Shown: positions 45,287 to 56,100, counted from the first letter of the stretch. The stretch is 64,000 bases of DNA from Billgrantia campisalis (GCF_022341425.1 NZ_JABFUC010000004.1:1-64000); one strand, 5' to 3'. Program-made: numbers and translations. The notes: generated from the letters alone by a model not told the origin.

Positions 45287-46510
45287 ATGAAAAAGGATCC
45301 CAACAAGGGCTATATCGCCCTGCTCGGCTGGAGCCTGAATGCCATCGAAGCCGCCGAGAACTTCGACCGGCGCTACGTGGTGGTCGCTCCCGACTGGGCG
45401 GAAGAGTACTGCCAGAAGCACGACATCCCCTATGTGTCCTGGAACTTCGAACGCCTCAACGACCGCTCCATGGAGATCGCCGAGACCCTCAAGGAGATGG
45501 GCGTCGACGTGGCGATTCCGATGTTCGAGGAGACCGTGGAGTGGGCGGGCGCCATCAATTCGCTGCTGCTCGACAACCCCCGCCTCTACGGTCAGTCGCT
45601 GCTGCTGCGTGACAAGGCGCTGATGAAGCGCCGCGCCCAGCTCGGCGGCATCCGGGTGGGGATCTTCGAAGAAGCCCACGACAAGGGCGACGTCATCCGC
45701 TTCCTCAAGCGGGTCAACCAGACCCTGCTCAAGCTCGACGGCGACCCCAACGACCCCATCCACCTCAAGGCCTTCGACAAGGCCGGCTGCCTGGGCCACC
45801 GGGTGATCCGCACCCCGGACGAAGTCGATACCATCCCCGACGAGGAGTTCCCGGTGCTGATGGAGTCGCACCTGGACGGCTGGGAGTTTGCCGTGGAGGC
45901 CTGGATCCACAACGGCAAGATCGCCTTCCTCAACATTTCCGAGTACGTGACGCTCGGCTACTCGGTGTTCGTGCCGGCCTCGCCGGAGCTCGAGAGCTAC
46001 CGCCCGCAGATCACCGCCCAGATCGAGAAACTCATCAAGGCCTTCGACATCGAGTTCGGTCTGATCCATCCCGAGTACTTCGTCACCAGCGACGGCGAGA
46101 TGTACTTCGGCGAGGTGGCCTACCGTCCACCGGGGTTCAAGGTCTTCGAACTGCTCGAGCGGGTCTACGGCTTCAACGCCTACCAGGCCAGCATGCTGGT
46201 GTTCGACCCCAAGACCAGCGCAGATGAGGTCAAGGCCTTCTTCCCCAAGGAGATCGAGGATGCCGACGGCTACGCCGGCTGCTTCGGCGTCTACCCGCGC
46301 CGCCGCGTGGTCAGCAAGCTGGAGATCCCCGAGGAGGTCGAGGACGACCCCTACTTCGAGTCCCACGAGCTGACGCCGCCCATCGAAGAGACCGTCACCA
46401 AGCGCACCGCCTTCGGCACCCACTGGGGGCTGATCTACTTCAAGGGCGACGAGGCCGCGCGCATGAAGGAACTGCTCAAGCATATGGAAGAACTTGATTT
46501 CTACGTCTGA
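45287..46510 (+). CDS. ATP-grasp domain enzyme of unknown specificity
   Basis: Soluble protein of 407 residues. An N-terminal Rossmann-like preATP-grasp part (IALLGWSLNAIEAAENFDRR) is followed by the ATP-grasp core: LLLRDKALMKRRAQ, PVLMESHLDGWEFAVEAWI, and the Mg-binding MYFGEVAYRPPG near residue 275. Such enzymes activate a carboxylate with ATP and join it to an amine or thiol. The substrate cannot be inferred from motifs. It has a strong AGGAGG site, and is followed after 46 bp by the 682-residue gene with which it forms a two-gene unit. Confidence 0.82.
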   Translation: MKKDPNKGYIALLGWSLNAIEAAENFDRRYVVVAPDWAEEYCQKHDIPYVSWNFERLNDRSMEIAETLKEMGVDVAIPMFEETVEWAGAINSLLLDNPRLYGQSLLLRDKALMKRRAQLGGIRVGIFEEAHDKGDVIRFLKRVNQTLLKLDGDPNDPIHLKAFDKAGCLGHRVIRTPDEVDTIPDEEFPVLMESHLDGWEFAVEAWIHNGKIAFLNISEYVTLGYSVFVPASPELESYRPQITAQIEKLIKAFDIEFGLIHPEYFVTSDGEMYFGEVAYRPPGFKVFELLERVYGFNAYQASMLVFDPKTSADEVKAFFPKEIEDADGYAGCFGVYPRRRVVSKLEIPEEVEDDPYFESHELTPPIEETVTKRTAFGTHWGLIYFKGDEAARMKELLKHMEELDFYV

Positions 46511-46556
46511 TCAAGGCGTCATGGGGCACTGACAGCCCTGACGACAAGGAGTCGGC

Positions 46557-48605
46557 GTGACGACGCACCGACACACGCAAGATGCCAGTGATCAACCCGC
46601 GGGCAGCGACAAGCTTACCGGCCTGCTGGCGAAACTCGATGAAGCGATCCGGCTACTCGCCGAATCGCGGGATTTCGCCAAGCCGGGCAAGCTGCCGCGG
46701 GTTCTGGACACCGCCAGGCGAGTGCTGCTCCAGGAAGGCGGGGCAGCGGCGATCGAATTGCGCTCCAGAGAGCTGGAAGAGGCCGGGATCTTCCTCGGCT
46801 CCGACTGGGAAACCCCCCAGCACCTGGTGCCCTCCCTCACCACTCATGCCCTCCAGAGCGCCGACGCCAATACCGTGGTCATCGAGGCCCTGAGCGAGCT
46901 GCGCCTGCTCGCCGTGGCCAAGGGCGACTACCTTCATCCGCTGGTGTCTCCGGAGCAGTCCCACCACTATCTCACCCAGACAATGGCGCTGAACCTCAGG
47001 TTACTGTTCAGCGCCCCGACCGAGGCCGAGCGCGAAAGCCAGGGGCGCCTGGCGCAGATTCCGCGCAACCTGTTCCACCACCTGGCCGAACGCATCGGCT
47101 ACGAGCACATCGTCGACAAGCTGATCGAGGAGATCTGGCGGATCCTCGAGCAGCGCCCGATCCAGGTCGAACCGATAAAGCAGATGGTCACCCAGATCGC
47201 GCTCTGTCAGGCCAATCCCGACATCGACCTGGGGGGCAGCGGCCAGGGCGCCGACCGCCTGGTGAGCTCGCTGTTCGGCCCCACCCGGGCGTGCCGCGAG
47301 GACCCCGGAGTCGACGTCTACCGCGAGCGGCTGTCGAGCATGGATACCGCAGCCCTGCAGGGCGAGGCGACCGGCTTCGCCCGGGCCATGCACGACACCG
47401 GCCTGGTCTCGCCCTACCATCCGGTGCTGCTGCGCCACCTGCTGGACTACAGCGACCACCTGCTGTCCGAGGCGCTGGGGCTCTCCTCTACCGGCCGTGA
47501 CTGCATGCTGTGCTACCGCGAGCTGGTGCATGCGCTGATCCGCGGCGCGGTCTATCCGGCCACCGCCCAGGCCGCCTACGGGCTGGCCCTTACCCTGGAG
47601 CGCGGCATCCTCTATCAGCCGCCGGTGGCTCCCGCCATGTGGCGACAGCTCGGGCTCGGCCTGTCGGAGTGGTCCCAGGCCCGCCTCAACCTGGCCTACG
47701 GCGAGGAGATCTCACCCCGAGCCCGGCTGCTGGAAGGCGTGCTGTGCATGCTCGGGCTGCCGCTGGGCGTGGGCCAGGGCAACAACCCCACTTGCCAGTC
47801 GGCCCGGGCGCTCTCCATGTGGGCCTACAACGACCCGGACTACCTGCTGCAGATGGTGGCCTGGGCGGCCCGTGACGACGATATCATCATGCACTTCGAG
47901 GGCATGCCGCTCTCCTCCATGGCGAGCGTCTCCGGCGTCGCCCAGAGCTTGCCCATGGACCTCGACCCGGTGTCGCTGATCGTGGTGCCGCATCTCGATC
48001 GCATCTATGCCGAGATGGGCCGCCGCTGCATCGGCCGCGAGGGCGACCCCCACCGCTGGGTGAACCCGGAATTCCACGGCTGGTGGTCCGGGCGGGGCTT
48101 TCGCATCAACGTCGATGTGGCCACCGGCCAGCTCTACGAGTTGGATGACTTCCTGCGCCACTTCTATGCCAGCTACCACCCCTACTACAACGGCAACCAG
48201 CCGCTGATTCACCCCCAGCCGGCGGGCATCGCCGTCACCGATAACACGGCACGCTTCATCGGCTGGCACGCCATCACCATTCTGCGGGTGTCGCTGGACC
48301 CCACCGAGGTGATGCGGGTCTACTTCTTCAACCCCAACAACGACAGCGGCCAGGACTGGGGCGATGGCGTAAGAGTCAGCACCGCCGGCAACGGCGAGCG
48401 CTTCGGCGAGGCCTCGCTGCCCTTCGAGCAGTTCGCTTCGCGCCTCTACATCTTCCACTACGACCCCCTGGAGCGCGGCGAACTGGCCAAGATCACCCAG
48501 GAGGAGCTCGACCGGGTGATCGGCTACATCCATCGCAGCTGGGGCGCCGACCGCATCCCCCCCACCGACCTACAAGCCGACGAAGGCCCCGGCAGCGCCC
48601 CTTGA
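46557..48605 (+). CDS. Unknown 682-residue protein with possible Cys-His-Asn centre
   Basis: I do not recognise the family. The protein has no signal peptide. The first half is helical. The second half contains a block that could be a papain/transglutaminase-like site: Cys413 in NNPTCQSARALSMWA, His571 in GWHAITIL, and Asn592/Asn594 in FFNPNNDSGQDWGDG. The order Cys, His, Asn/Asp and the strand-like context fit that fold class, but this is pattern reasoning only. It starts with GTG at 46557 behind AAGGAG, 46 bp after the ATP-grasp gene. Such pairings often make or break amide bonds, for example a ligase with its hydrolase. The PII-like gene follows 89 bp later. Confidence 0.72.
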   Translation: MTTHRHTQDASDQPAGSDKLTGLLAKLDEAIRLLAESRDFAKPGKLPRVLDTARRVLLQEGGAAAIELRSRELEEAGIFLGSDWETPQHLVPSLTTHALQSADANTVVIEALSELRLLAVAKGDYLHPLVSPEQSHHYLTQTMALNLRLLFSAPTEAERESQGRLAQIPRNLFHHLAERIGYEHIVDKLIEEIWRILEQRPIQVEPIKQMVTQIALCQANPDIDLGGSGQGADRLVSSLFGPTRACREDPGVDVYRERLSSMDTAALQGEATGFARAMHDTGLVSPYHPVLLRHLLDYSDHLLSEALGLSSTGRDCMLCYRELVHALIRGAVYPATAQAAYGLALTLERGILYQPPVAPAMWRQLGLGLSEWSQARLNLAYGEEISPRARLLEGVLCMLGLPLGVGQGNNPTCQSARALSMWAYNDPDYLLQMVAWAARDDDIIMHFEGMPLSSMASVSGVAQSLPMDLDPVSLIVVPHLDRIYAEMGRRCIGREGDPHRWVNPEFHGWWSGRGFRINVDVATGQLYELDDFLRHFYASYHPYYNGNQPLIHPQPAGIAVTDNTARFIGWHAITILRVSLDPTEVMRVYFFNPNNDSGQDWGDGVRVSTAGNGERFGEASLPFEQFASRLYIFHYDPLERGELAKITQEELDRVIGYIHRSWGADRIPPTDLQADEGPGSAP

Positions 48606-48694
48606 TGCCGGTCAGGACGTTCGCGGTAGGCTCTGCCAGAATAGGCAACAGGGAGCCTGCCGGCTCGAGACACGAGTGACACGGAGAGATGACC

Positions 48695-49042
48695 ATGGAC
48701 TTCAAGCTGCTAATGGTTTTCGTCGACCAGGACAAGACCGACAGGGTGCTGAACGCCGCCAGGAAGGCGGGCGCCACCGGCGCCACCATCATCAACAACG
48801 CCCAGGGTCAGGGGCTCAGGCCCCACCTGACCTTCTTCGGCCTGGAGTTCATGGCGGCACGCAGCGTGCTCCTGATTCTGGTGGAGGCGCGCCGCTCGAG
48901 CGAGGTGCTCGAGGCGGTCAGCCAGGCCGGCGGACTCGACGAGAGCCTCGATACCGGCATCGCCCTGGAGCTTGACGTCAACCGGGCCCTGGGGCTCAGC
49001 GAGCACATCAAGGCGCTCAGCAAGGAATACCCGCTGAGCTAA
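48695..49042 (+). CDS. PII-like signalling protein, copy 3
   Basis: PII-superfamily protein of 115 residues, very like copy 1 ([57 protein letters not shown]). The T-loop is short and lacks tyrosine. The ATG at 48695 is chosen over 48689 because GGAGAG abuts the latter with no spacing and gives 6 nt to the former. It lies 89 bp after the 682-residue gene, possibly co-transcribed, and converges with the antiporter gene 2 bp away. Confidence 0.82.
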   Translation: MDFKLLMVFVDQDKTDRVLNAARKAGATGATIINNAQGQGLRPHLTFFGLEFMAARSVLLILVEARRSSEVLEAVSQAGGLDESLDTGIALELDVNRALGLSEHIKALSKEYPLS

Positions 49043-49044
49043 TC

Positions 49045-51039
49045 TCACTCAGGCTGCGACGGCGTATCGGCCCCGGTCAGCCGTCGCTCAACCGCTTCGA
49101 GGTTGTCCTGGGTACCCAGCAGCACCAGCACGTCGTCTGCCAGTACCTGCGTGCTCTCTTCCGGGTAGCGGTGGCGATGATCGTCACGCACCAGCGCCGT
49201 TACCGACACCTGGTCTCGCTCGGTATCCAGCTGCGCCAGGTTCTGGCCGATGGCCGGGCTCCCCTCACTGAGCACCACCGAGTGCAGCCGCTCCTGTTCC
49301 CCGGCCGGACGAGGGTCCTGAATGTTGTCCAGGCTGCCGCGGAACAGCTCGCGCAGCATCTGGTAGTGACTGGTTCGCTGCTCCTGGAGGTGACGGGTGA
49401 CCCGATGGAGCGGGACACCCAGGGCCTGGAGCGCATGGGAGGTAAGGATCATGCTCGCTTCCAGGGTTTCGGGAATGACTTCACTGGCCCCCGCCGCCGA
49501 CAGTTCGGCAACGGACCCCTCGTCGCGGGTGCGTACCACGGCCGGAATTCCGGGCTGGAGCTGAACGGCATGACGCAGCGTCTTGAGTGCCGCCGGGCGG
49601 TCATCGTGGCTGACGATCAGCAACCTGGCCCTCTCGATCCCGACATTCTCCAGCATGGCGGGATCCGCCGAGTCGCCGAAGTAGACCGGCTGGCCGGCCA
49701 GCCTCGCTTCACGAACGATAGACGGGTCCATGTCCAGGGCCACGTAGGCGACCCCTTCGCTCTCCAGGAAGCGCGCCACCGTCTGCCCGGTTCGTCCGAA
49801 CCCGCAAATCACCACGTGCCCCTGCTCCTCCAGTCCGTGGGGCACCGGCGCGGTCTCGACCGGTTTGCGCTTCACCCGCCCGAACAGCCAGGCCGCTAGC
49901 GGCTGGTTATAGCGGATCAAGAAGGGCGCCAGGATCATTGAGAAGAGCACCGAGGTGAGCACCACCTGGGCCGGATGGCTGTCGATCACCCCACCCTCGA
50001 GACCGATGGCCAGCAGCGCGAAGCCGAATTCCCCGCCCACCGACAGCAGCAGGCCGGTGCGAAACGCCGTCTGCAGCTCCACGCCGGAGAGGCGCACGAT
50101 CAGGGTCACCAGCACCAGCTTGATCCCCAGCAGGGCCGCAGCGCCGACCAGCGCCTCTCGCCAGATCTCGGGGATCAGCGCCGGCTCCACCAGCATGCCG
50201 ATGCTGACGAAGAAAAGTCCCAGCAGCACATCCCGGAAGGGGCGAATGGTCGACTCCACCTGATGGCGAAACTCGGTGTCGCCCAGCACCATGCCGGCCA
50301 GGAAGGCGCCGAACGCCATGGAGAGCCCCAGGGTTTTGGTGGTCCAGGCGGAGACCAGCGACACGAAGAGCACCGTCAGAGTGAAGAGCTCGGCGGAGCG
50401 CCGCTCGGCCACCAGGTGGAACAGCGGACGCAGCAGCAGCCGCCCCGACACCAGCACGACCACGAAGGCCAGCAGTGCCTTGGCAAGGGCCAGCCCCAGG
50501 GCACCGGCGACCTCCTGGGCAGCCGCCACCCCCAGCACCGGGATCACCACCACGAAGGGTACCGCGGTGATGTCCTGGAACACCGACATGGTGGTCCCCA
50601 GCCGCCCGTGGCGGGTCTGGCTCTCCCCTTGTTCCATCAGCTGCTTGGTGATGATGGTGGTGGAGGACTGGGCAAATACCGCCCCCACCATGAAGGCCGC
50701 CGGCCCGGGGAGGCCCAGCCACCAGGCCAGCCCCCCCACCGCCGCGGTGGTCAAGGCCACCTGGGCGGTGCCCAGGCCGAGAATGGTGTGGCGCAGCGCA
50801 TAGATCTGCGGCAGCGAGAAACTCAGCCCAATGGTGAAGAGCAGGAAAACGATGCCGAACTCGGCGATCACCCGGATGTTGTCATCGGCTACCACCGGCC
50901 CGGCGGTATGCGCGCCCAGCATCACCCCCACCAGCAGATAGCCCAGGCTCGGCGGAATCTTTAGCCGCTGGAAGACCAGCACCACGGCCACCGTGGCGCC
51001 CAGCAGCAACAACATCTGAACCAGTGCCTGTTCCAGCAT
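49045..51039 (-). CDS. KefB/YbaL-type CPA2 cation:proton antiporter
   Basis: Inner-membrane monovalent cation/proton antiporter, 664 residues. About 12 membrane segments (1-385) are followed by a cytoplasmic RCK/TrkA-N domain with the nucleotide motif GFGRTGQTVARFLE and a TrkA-C domain at the end. The TM5-6 region AQSSTTIITKQLMEQGE and GDTEFRHQVE are typical of KefB/KefC/YbaL. The protein probably moves K+ or Na+ and is gated by NAD(H) or glutathione adducts; a halophile would use it in ion balance. No KefF/KefG ancillary gene is adjacent. Confidence 0.88.
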   Translation of the reverse strand: MLEQALVQMLLLLGATVAVVLVFQRLKIPPSLGYLLVGVMLGAHTAGPVVADDNIRVIAEFGIVFLLFTIGLSFSLPQIYALRHTILGLGTAQVALTTAAVGGLAWWLGLPGPAAFMVGAVFAQSSTTIITKQLMEQGESQTRHGRLGTTMSVFQDITAVPFVVVIPVLGVAAAQEVAGALGLALAKALLAFVVVLVSGRLLLRPLFHLVAERRSAELFTLTVLFVSLVSAWTTKTLGLSMAFGAFLAGMVLGDTEFRHQVESTIRPFRDVLLGLFFVSIGMLVEPALIPEIWREALVGAAALLGIKLVLVTLIVRLSGVELQTAFRTGLLLSVGGEFGFALLAIGLEGGVIDSHPAQVVLTSVLFSMILAPFLIRYNQPLAAWLFGRVKRKPVETAPVPHGLEEQGHVVICGFGRTGQTVARFLESEGVAYVALDMDPSIVREARLAGQPVYFGDSADPAMLENVGIERARLLIVSHDDRPAALKTLRHAVQLQPGIPAVVRTRDEGSVAELSAAGASEVIPETLEASMILTSHALQALGVPLHRVTRHLQEQRTSHYQMLRELFRGSLDNIQDPRPAGEQERLHSVVLSEGSPAIGQNLAQLDTERDQVSVTALVRDDHRHRYPEESTQVLADDVLVLLGTQDNLEAVERRLTGADTPSQPE

Positions 51040-51110
51040 CCCCTGCTTCCCTTGTCCGCCCGGTGGGCGCTGCCTGTCAGTCGTGGATGATTGCGGAGTC
51101 GCCCAGCATA

Positions 51111-52155
51111 TCAGCTGCCCACCGCACCGCGCTGCAGCCAGCGCGCCCAGAATGGCGCGACCACCATCAGCGCGATCATGCGCAGCAGGTGGTGAAAGGC
51201 GACGAAGACCGGGTTGATGTCCAGGGCCACGGCGAGAATCGCCATCTCGCCAATCCCGCCCGGGGCGAGTGCCAGCAGCGCCACGTCACGGGGCACCCCG
51301 ACCAGCCGGTGGATCAGCTCGGCAAACAGCGCCAGCACCGCCAAAGCCAGCAGAGTCGCCACCGCGGCCTCGCCCAGATAGCGCCAGAAGCGGGCCCGGG
51401 AGAGGCCCCGGAAGCGCGAGCCGATGGCGCTACCCAGTATCCAGAGCATCAGGTTCATGCCCCAGTCGGGCAGCCGCAGGCTGGCCACATCGAAGCCAGA
51501 GAGCAGCGCGGCAAACAGCAGCGGCGCCAGCAGCGAGGCGCTGGGTAATCGAAGTCGATTGCCCAGCGGGATCAACACCGGCAGCGCCAGCAGCATCCAC
51601 AGATGGGTGGCCGGGGCGGCGGCGTCGGGCGCGGCACCGGGGGCGCCCTCCCACAGCCAGAACAGCGGCGGCAGCCACAGCACCACCAGGATGATCCGCA
51701 GCGACTGGGCGATGGCGATGCGCTTGGGGTCCCCCCCCGCACTTCTCGCCCATCAGGATCATCGCCGTCATGGCCCCCGGCGCCGAGGCGAACCAGGCGC
51801 TCACCGAGTCGAAGCCGCAGCGCCGGTACCAGGCCGCGGCCGCGGCGGTGGATGCCGCCACCCCGGCCAGCAGCAGCCCCGCGGAGAGCGGCCAGTCGAC
51901 CACCCGCTCAGCCAACTGCGGGGTGACCTGGCTACCCAGCACCAGCCCCAGCACGCCCAGAAACAGCTCACGCAGGCCCTCCGGCACGCGCACGTCCAGG
52001 CCCCGGGCCGAGACCAGCAGGTTGGTGACCAGCGGCCCCAGCATCCAGGGCAGCGGCAGTCCCAGCGCCTGGAAGAGCCCTCCGCCCAGGGCCCCGATGG
52101 CCAGCGAGCGCGCCAGCGCCCTACCCGATGATCGATCCACACCCCGCCCTTTCAT
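51111..52155 (-). pseudogene. AbrB-family membrane protein, frameshifted
   Basis: Membrane protein of the AbrB/DUF0752 type (duplicated permease-like domain, distinct from the DNA-binding AbrB), about 345 codons. The first half reads from the ATG at 52155 to MTAMILMGEKCGG, then the frame is lost at a run of eight C on the plus strand (51731-51738). The second half (VLWLPPLFWLWEG... to 51111) is intact in the next frame and ends with the family block ALAPGGIGEMAILAVALDIN. Seven bases in the run would give GGDPKRIAIAQSLR and a continuous protein. The frameshift is either a real mutation, phase variation, or a sequencing error. Confidence 0.82.
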
Positions 52156-52217
52156 TAACCGGCTAATCAATCGATTATGCCATAATACGCCCCGTCTTTC
52201 TCGGCGCAGGAGTCGTC

Positions 52218-53012
52218 ATGCCCCGCCTCGACCAGCTGCTCGTTACCCAGGGCCTGGCCCGTTCACGCACCCGCGCCCAGCGGCTGATTCGCCACGGCCG
52301 GGTGCGGCTGGCCGATACCGGCCGCATACTCGCCAAGCCCGGCGAGAAGCTGCCCGACGACGTCGCCCTGACGGTGGAGGAGGACCCGGAGGAGCGCTAC
52401 GTCTCCCGGGCCGGCCTCAAGCTGGAGGCGCTGATCGAGGCGCTGGGCCTCGATCTCAGCGGCCGCCTGGTGCTCGACGTGGGCCAGTCCACCGGCGGCT
52501 TCACCGACTGCGCGCTGCGCTTCGGCGCCCGCCATGTGATCGGCGTGGAGGTGGGCCACGACCAGCTCGACCCGGCGCTGGTCGACGACCCCCGGGTCAC
52601 CTGCCTGGAGGGGCTCAACGCCCGGGCCATGGCCGCCGAGCCGCGGCTGCGCGAGGTCTTCGTGGCCCAGGGGGCCGAGGGCCCCGATCTCGCCGTGATG
52701 GACGTCTCCTTCATTTCCCAGGCGCTGATCCTGCCCGAGATCGCCGCCCTGCTCAGCCCCGGCGGCGAGCTGCTGTCGCTGGTCAAGCCGCAGTTCGAGG
52801 TGGGCCCAGGCGGCGTCAACGCCCGGGGCCTGGTCACCGACCCGGCACGCTACGCCGAGGTAGAAGCCACCCTGCGCGCCTGCTGCCAGGCCCAGGGCCT
52901 GGCGGTACTGCACTGGCAGGATAGCCCGCTGCGCGGCGGCGATGGCAACCGGGAGTTCCTGCTGCACGCCGTGCGCGAGGCGCCAGCCGCCGACTTTTCA
53001 GACAGAGCTTAA
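52218..53012 (+). CDS. tlyA: TlyA family rRNA 2'-O-methyltransferase
   Basis: Predicted SAM-dependent ribosomal RNA cytidine methyltransferase of 264 residues. An N-terminal S4 domain (RLDQLLVTQGLARSRTRAQR) is followed by a Rossmann methyltransferase: VSRAGLKLEALIEAL, LDVGQSTGGFTDCAL (SAM-binding) and VMDVSFISQ. Relatives were once called hemolysins. The GGAG before the ATG is good. The last codons, for DFSDRA, read into sequence resembling the end of the 18168 repeat family. Divergent from the AbrB-family gene. Confidence 0.9.
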   Translation: MPRLDQLLVTQGLARSRTRAQRLIRHGRVRLADTGRILAKPGEKLPDDVALTVEEDPEERYVSRAGLKLEALIEALGLDLSGRLVLDVGQSTGGFTDCALRFGARHVIGVEVGHDQLDPALVDDPRVTCLEGLNARAMAAEPRLREVFVAQGAEGPDLAVMDVSFISQALILPEIAALLSPGGELLSLVKPQFEVGPGGVNARGLVTDPARYAEVEATLRACCQAQGLAVLHWQDSPLRGGDGNREFLLHAVREAPAADFSDRA

Positions 53013-53038
53013 GTGCGACTAACAAAACGCCTAGCGCT

Positions 53039-53152
53039 GATGGGCGCCGGGGGCAAGGCGTAGCGAGGGTCATTTGCCAGGGATGGCAAATGTAGCGCCC
53101 AGGGAAGGGTTCACAGCGCCCTCGCGAAGGCTTGCCCCCGGACAAACCCATC
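53039..53152. repeat. Dispersed inverted repeat, second family
   Basis: The left arm GATGGGCGCCGGGGGCAAGG and the complement of the right arm, GATGGGTTTGTCCGGGGGC, pair over most of their length. The centre contains TTTGCCA/TGGCAAA and a GGGCGCTG-type arm. It lies between tlyA and the convergent MscK gene. It is unlike the 18168/26278 family. I recall such elements as common in Halomonas, but this is unchecked. Confidence 0.7.
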
Positions 53153-53196
53153 TCATCTGCAGGGTTGTGAAAGAAGTTCTAAGGCGCTGGCTCGGC

Positions 53197-56100
53197 TCAG
53201 CGCCCGCCATCGCCCCCGTCACTGTCGCCAACCTCGAAGTCGCCGGGGTCCCCCGCGGCACCGGGCGGTGGATAAGTGGGATCGACCGCCGCTCGTGGCG
53301 CCCCGCTCACCACCTTCTGCCTGCCCCCATCGGGACGATGCAGCCAGACATCCAACTGGTTGAAGGCGATATCCACCTCGTGCTCGGCGAACAGCTCACC
53401 CACCCGGCAGTTGATCTCGTCGGTGGCGTAGAGCCGGTCGCCCAGGGCGTTGACGAAGACCCGCAGCTCGAAGTCGAGTCTGCTGTCGCCGTAGTCCATG
53501 AAAAACACCTGGGGCTCGGGGTCGGCCAGCACCCGCGGGTTCTCGTCGGCGGCCTGGCGCAGCAGGCGGTGTACCAGGCGGTGATCCGAGCCATAGGCCA
53601 CGCCGAAGGTCAGCACCACCCGGGTCACGGTATCGGAGAGCGACCAGTTGATCAGCTGGTCGGTGACGAAGGTCTTGTTGGGGATGATGATCTCCTTGCG
53701 GTCGAAGTCGATCACCGTGGTGGCGCGGATACGGATCTTGCTCACCGTGCCGGTGAGGTTGCCCAGGGTAATGGTGTCGCCGATGCGTACCGGCCGCTCG
53801 AAGAGAATGATCAGCCCCGAGACGAAGTTGGCAAAGATCTCCTGCAGGCCAAATCCCAGGCCCACGCCCAGCGCCGCTACCAACCACTGCAGCTGGCTCC
53901 AGGCCACGCCCAGGGTGGCCAGCGCCAGCACCAGGCCGGTACCGACGATGACGTAAGAGAGCAGCGAGCTGATCGCATAGGCGCTGCCCTGCTTGAGCTC
54001 CAGGCGCGACAGCACCATCACTTCCAGCAGCCCCGGCAGGTTGCGGGCCAGCATCCCCGTGAAGGCGATGATCAGCAGGGCGGTAACGACATCGGAGACC
54101 GACAGCGCGCCGGTCACCAGCTCCACGCCCTCCTGCCGCTCGGCCACATCCCAGACCGTCACCTGCTCCAGGTAGCCTAGCACCGCCAGCAGGTCGGCCC
54201 ACACCAGGTAGAGCAGCAGCGCGAAGCCCACCAGCAGAATCAGCTTGGAGAGGCGCAGCGACTGCTGGTTGATCTGCTCCATATCCAGCGGTGGCTCCTC
54301 GACCACCTCCAGGCCGCCCTCGCCGCCCTCCAGCACCTGGGCACGGCGCCGCGCCAGGGCTCGCTTGAAGGCCAGGCGCCGCGCCGCCACCGCCAGGCCG
54401 CGCACCACCGCAGCCTCGACCAGTATCCACAGCCCAAGCAGATAGAGGGTGATCGTGAAGCGCCCCACCAGGCTCAGGGCGGTGTATTCATAGCCGGCCA
54501 CGATCAGCCCCGCCAGCACCAACGGCACCAGCGACAGCGCCAGCCCCAGCACCAGGCGGAACAGCTTGACCCCGAAGAAGGGCGTATGGGCCAGAATCAG
54601 CCGCGCCATGATCACGCTCATCGCCAGCAGCCCCGCCAGCAGCAGCCCCAGCGCCACCGGACGCGAAGCCAGCGGCAGCTCGGCTCCCCGGGCCAGCGCC
54701 GAAATGCCCAGCACCGGCACCAGCGCCAGGCCCAGCCAGCGCAGCAGGGAGCGCAGCCGGGCCACATAGCCGGCGGACCAGTAGAAGTGCTTGGTGGCCA
54801 CGCCGTCGCGCACCAGCAGGCGACGTGCCCAGGCGATCACCCCCCAGGCCAGCGCCAGCTGCCACAGCGCCTGCCCCAGGCTCACGGAAAGCGCCTCGCC
54901 CCCGGCCACCAGGGCGGTACCGGCGGCCGCCAGCGCCAGCGGCCCCGGCATCGCCAGCAGGGCATTGAGCGCCACCGCCTGGGGGGTATGGCCCTGGCTA
55001 TCGCTCTTGAGCCGGCCGATCTGCTCGTGCAGTAGCCCCAGGCGCGCCTTGATGCGCCGTCGCAGCCCCAGCAGCAGCAGCGCCGCCAGCAGAGGCGGCA
55101 GCCCCGCCAGGGCGCCGGCATCGGGGGGCTGCCAGTGGTGCGGCAGGACACGCCGCCACTCGCCCTCCCGCCACTCCAGCACCAGGTTGGCCGGCAACTG
55201 CTGCAGCCAGGTCAGCCCCAGGGGGCGGCTATTGGCCACCCAGAACAGCTGTTCGTCGATGGTGTGGCGCAGCTCACGGGAGGTCTCCATCAGCTGCTGC
55301 TGGTTGAGCTGCAGGTCGATGGCCGCGGTCAGCAGGCTGCCATAGACCTGCTCCAGCTGGTCGACCAGCTCGCGGCGCGACTGGTAGAGCCGCAGCAGCG
55401 AATCCACCAGCGCCGGGGTCACCTCCACATCGGCCTCTTCCAGGCGCTGATTGGCCAGCCGCTCGCTCTGGCGCAGCAGGTCGCGCTGCCGGCCCAGATC
55501 GAACTGGCGCAGCCGCAGGTCGGCGATCTCCTCCTGCAGGTCGCGGCGCGGGGCGACCTGAGGCAGCGACTGGCGCTGCTCGCGCAGGATGCGCGACAGC
55601 AGCATGCTGCCGCGCACCGCCTCGATCTGCTCGGTCAGGCTGCGCTCCAACTGGCGCACATGGTCGAGCAGGCGGCGTACCTCGATGCCCTCGCGCACCA
55701 GGCTATTGGTGCGGTCGGTGGCGCGCAGCAGTTCGAGGCTGAGGTCGCGGTTGATCTGCTGGGCACGCAGCACCACCGGGTGTCCGGCGGCAATCAGCGG
55801 GTCATCCACCGCCGCATCGGCAATCGCCTGCTCGGAGGCCAGGCGGCGCTGACGGTCGATAACGCTCTGCAGCGTCGCCAGCACCGCCTCCTGGGTGGCC
55901 ACCTGGCGATTGAGCAGCTCCTGGCGCTGCTGGGCCAGCTCGCGCAGGCGGGTATTGGTGCTCAGCTCCAGCTGATGAAAACGCAGCTCCTCCTCGGCCA
56001 GGCGGCGTTCGGCACGGCGTCGGATCAGGCGCGCATCGTCGGCCGCCACCCCCTGCCCCTCCAGCTCATCCTGGGCGCGACGCGCCTGTTCGACACGCTG

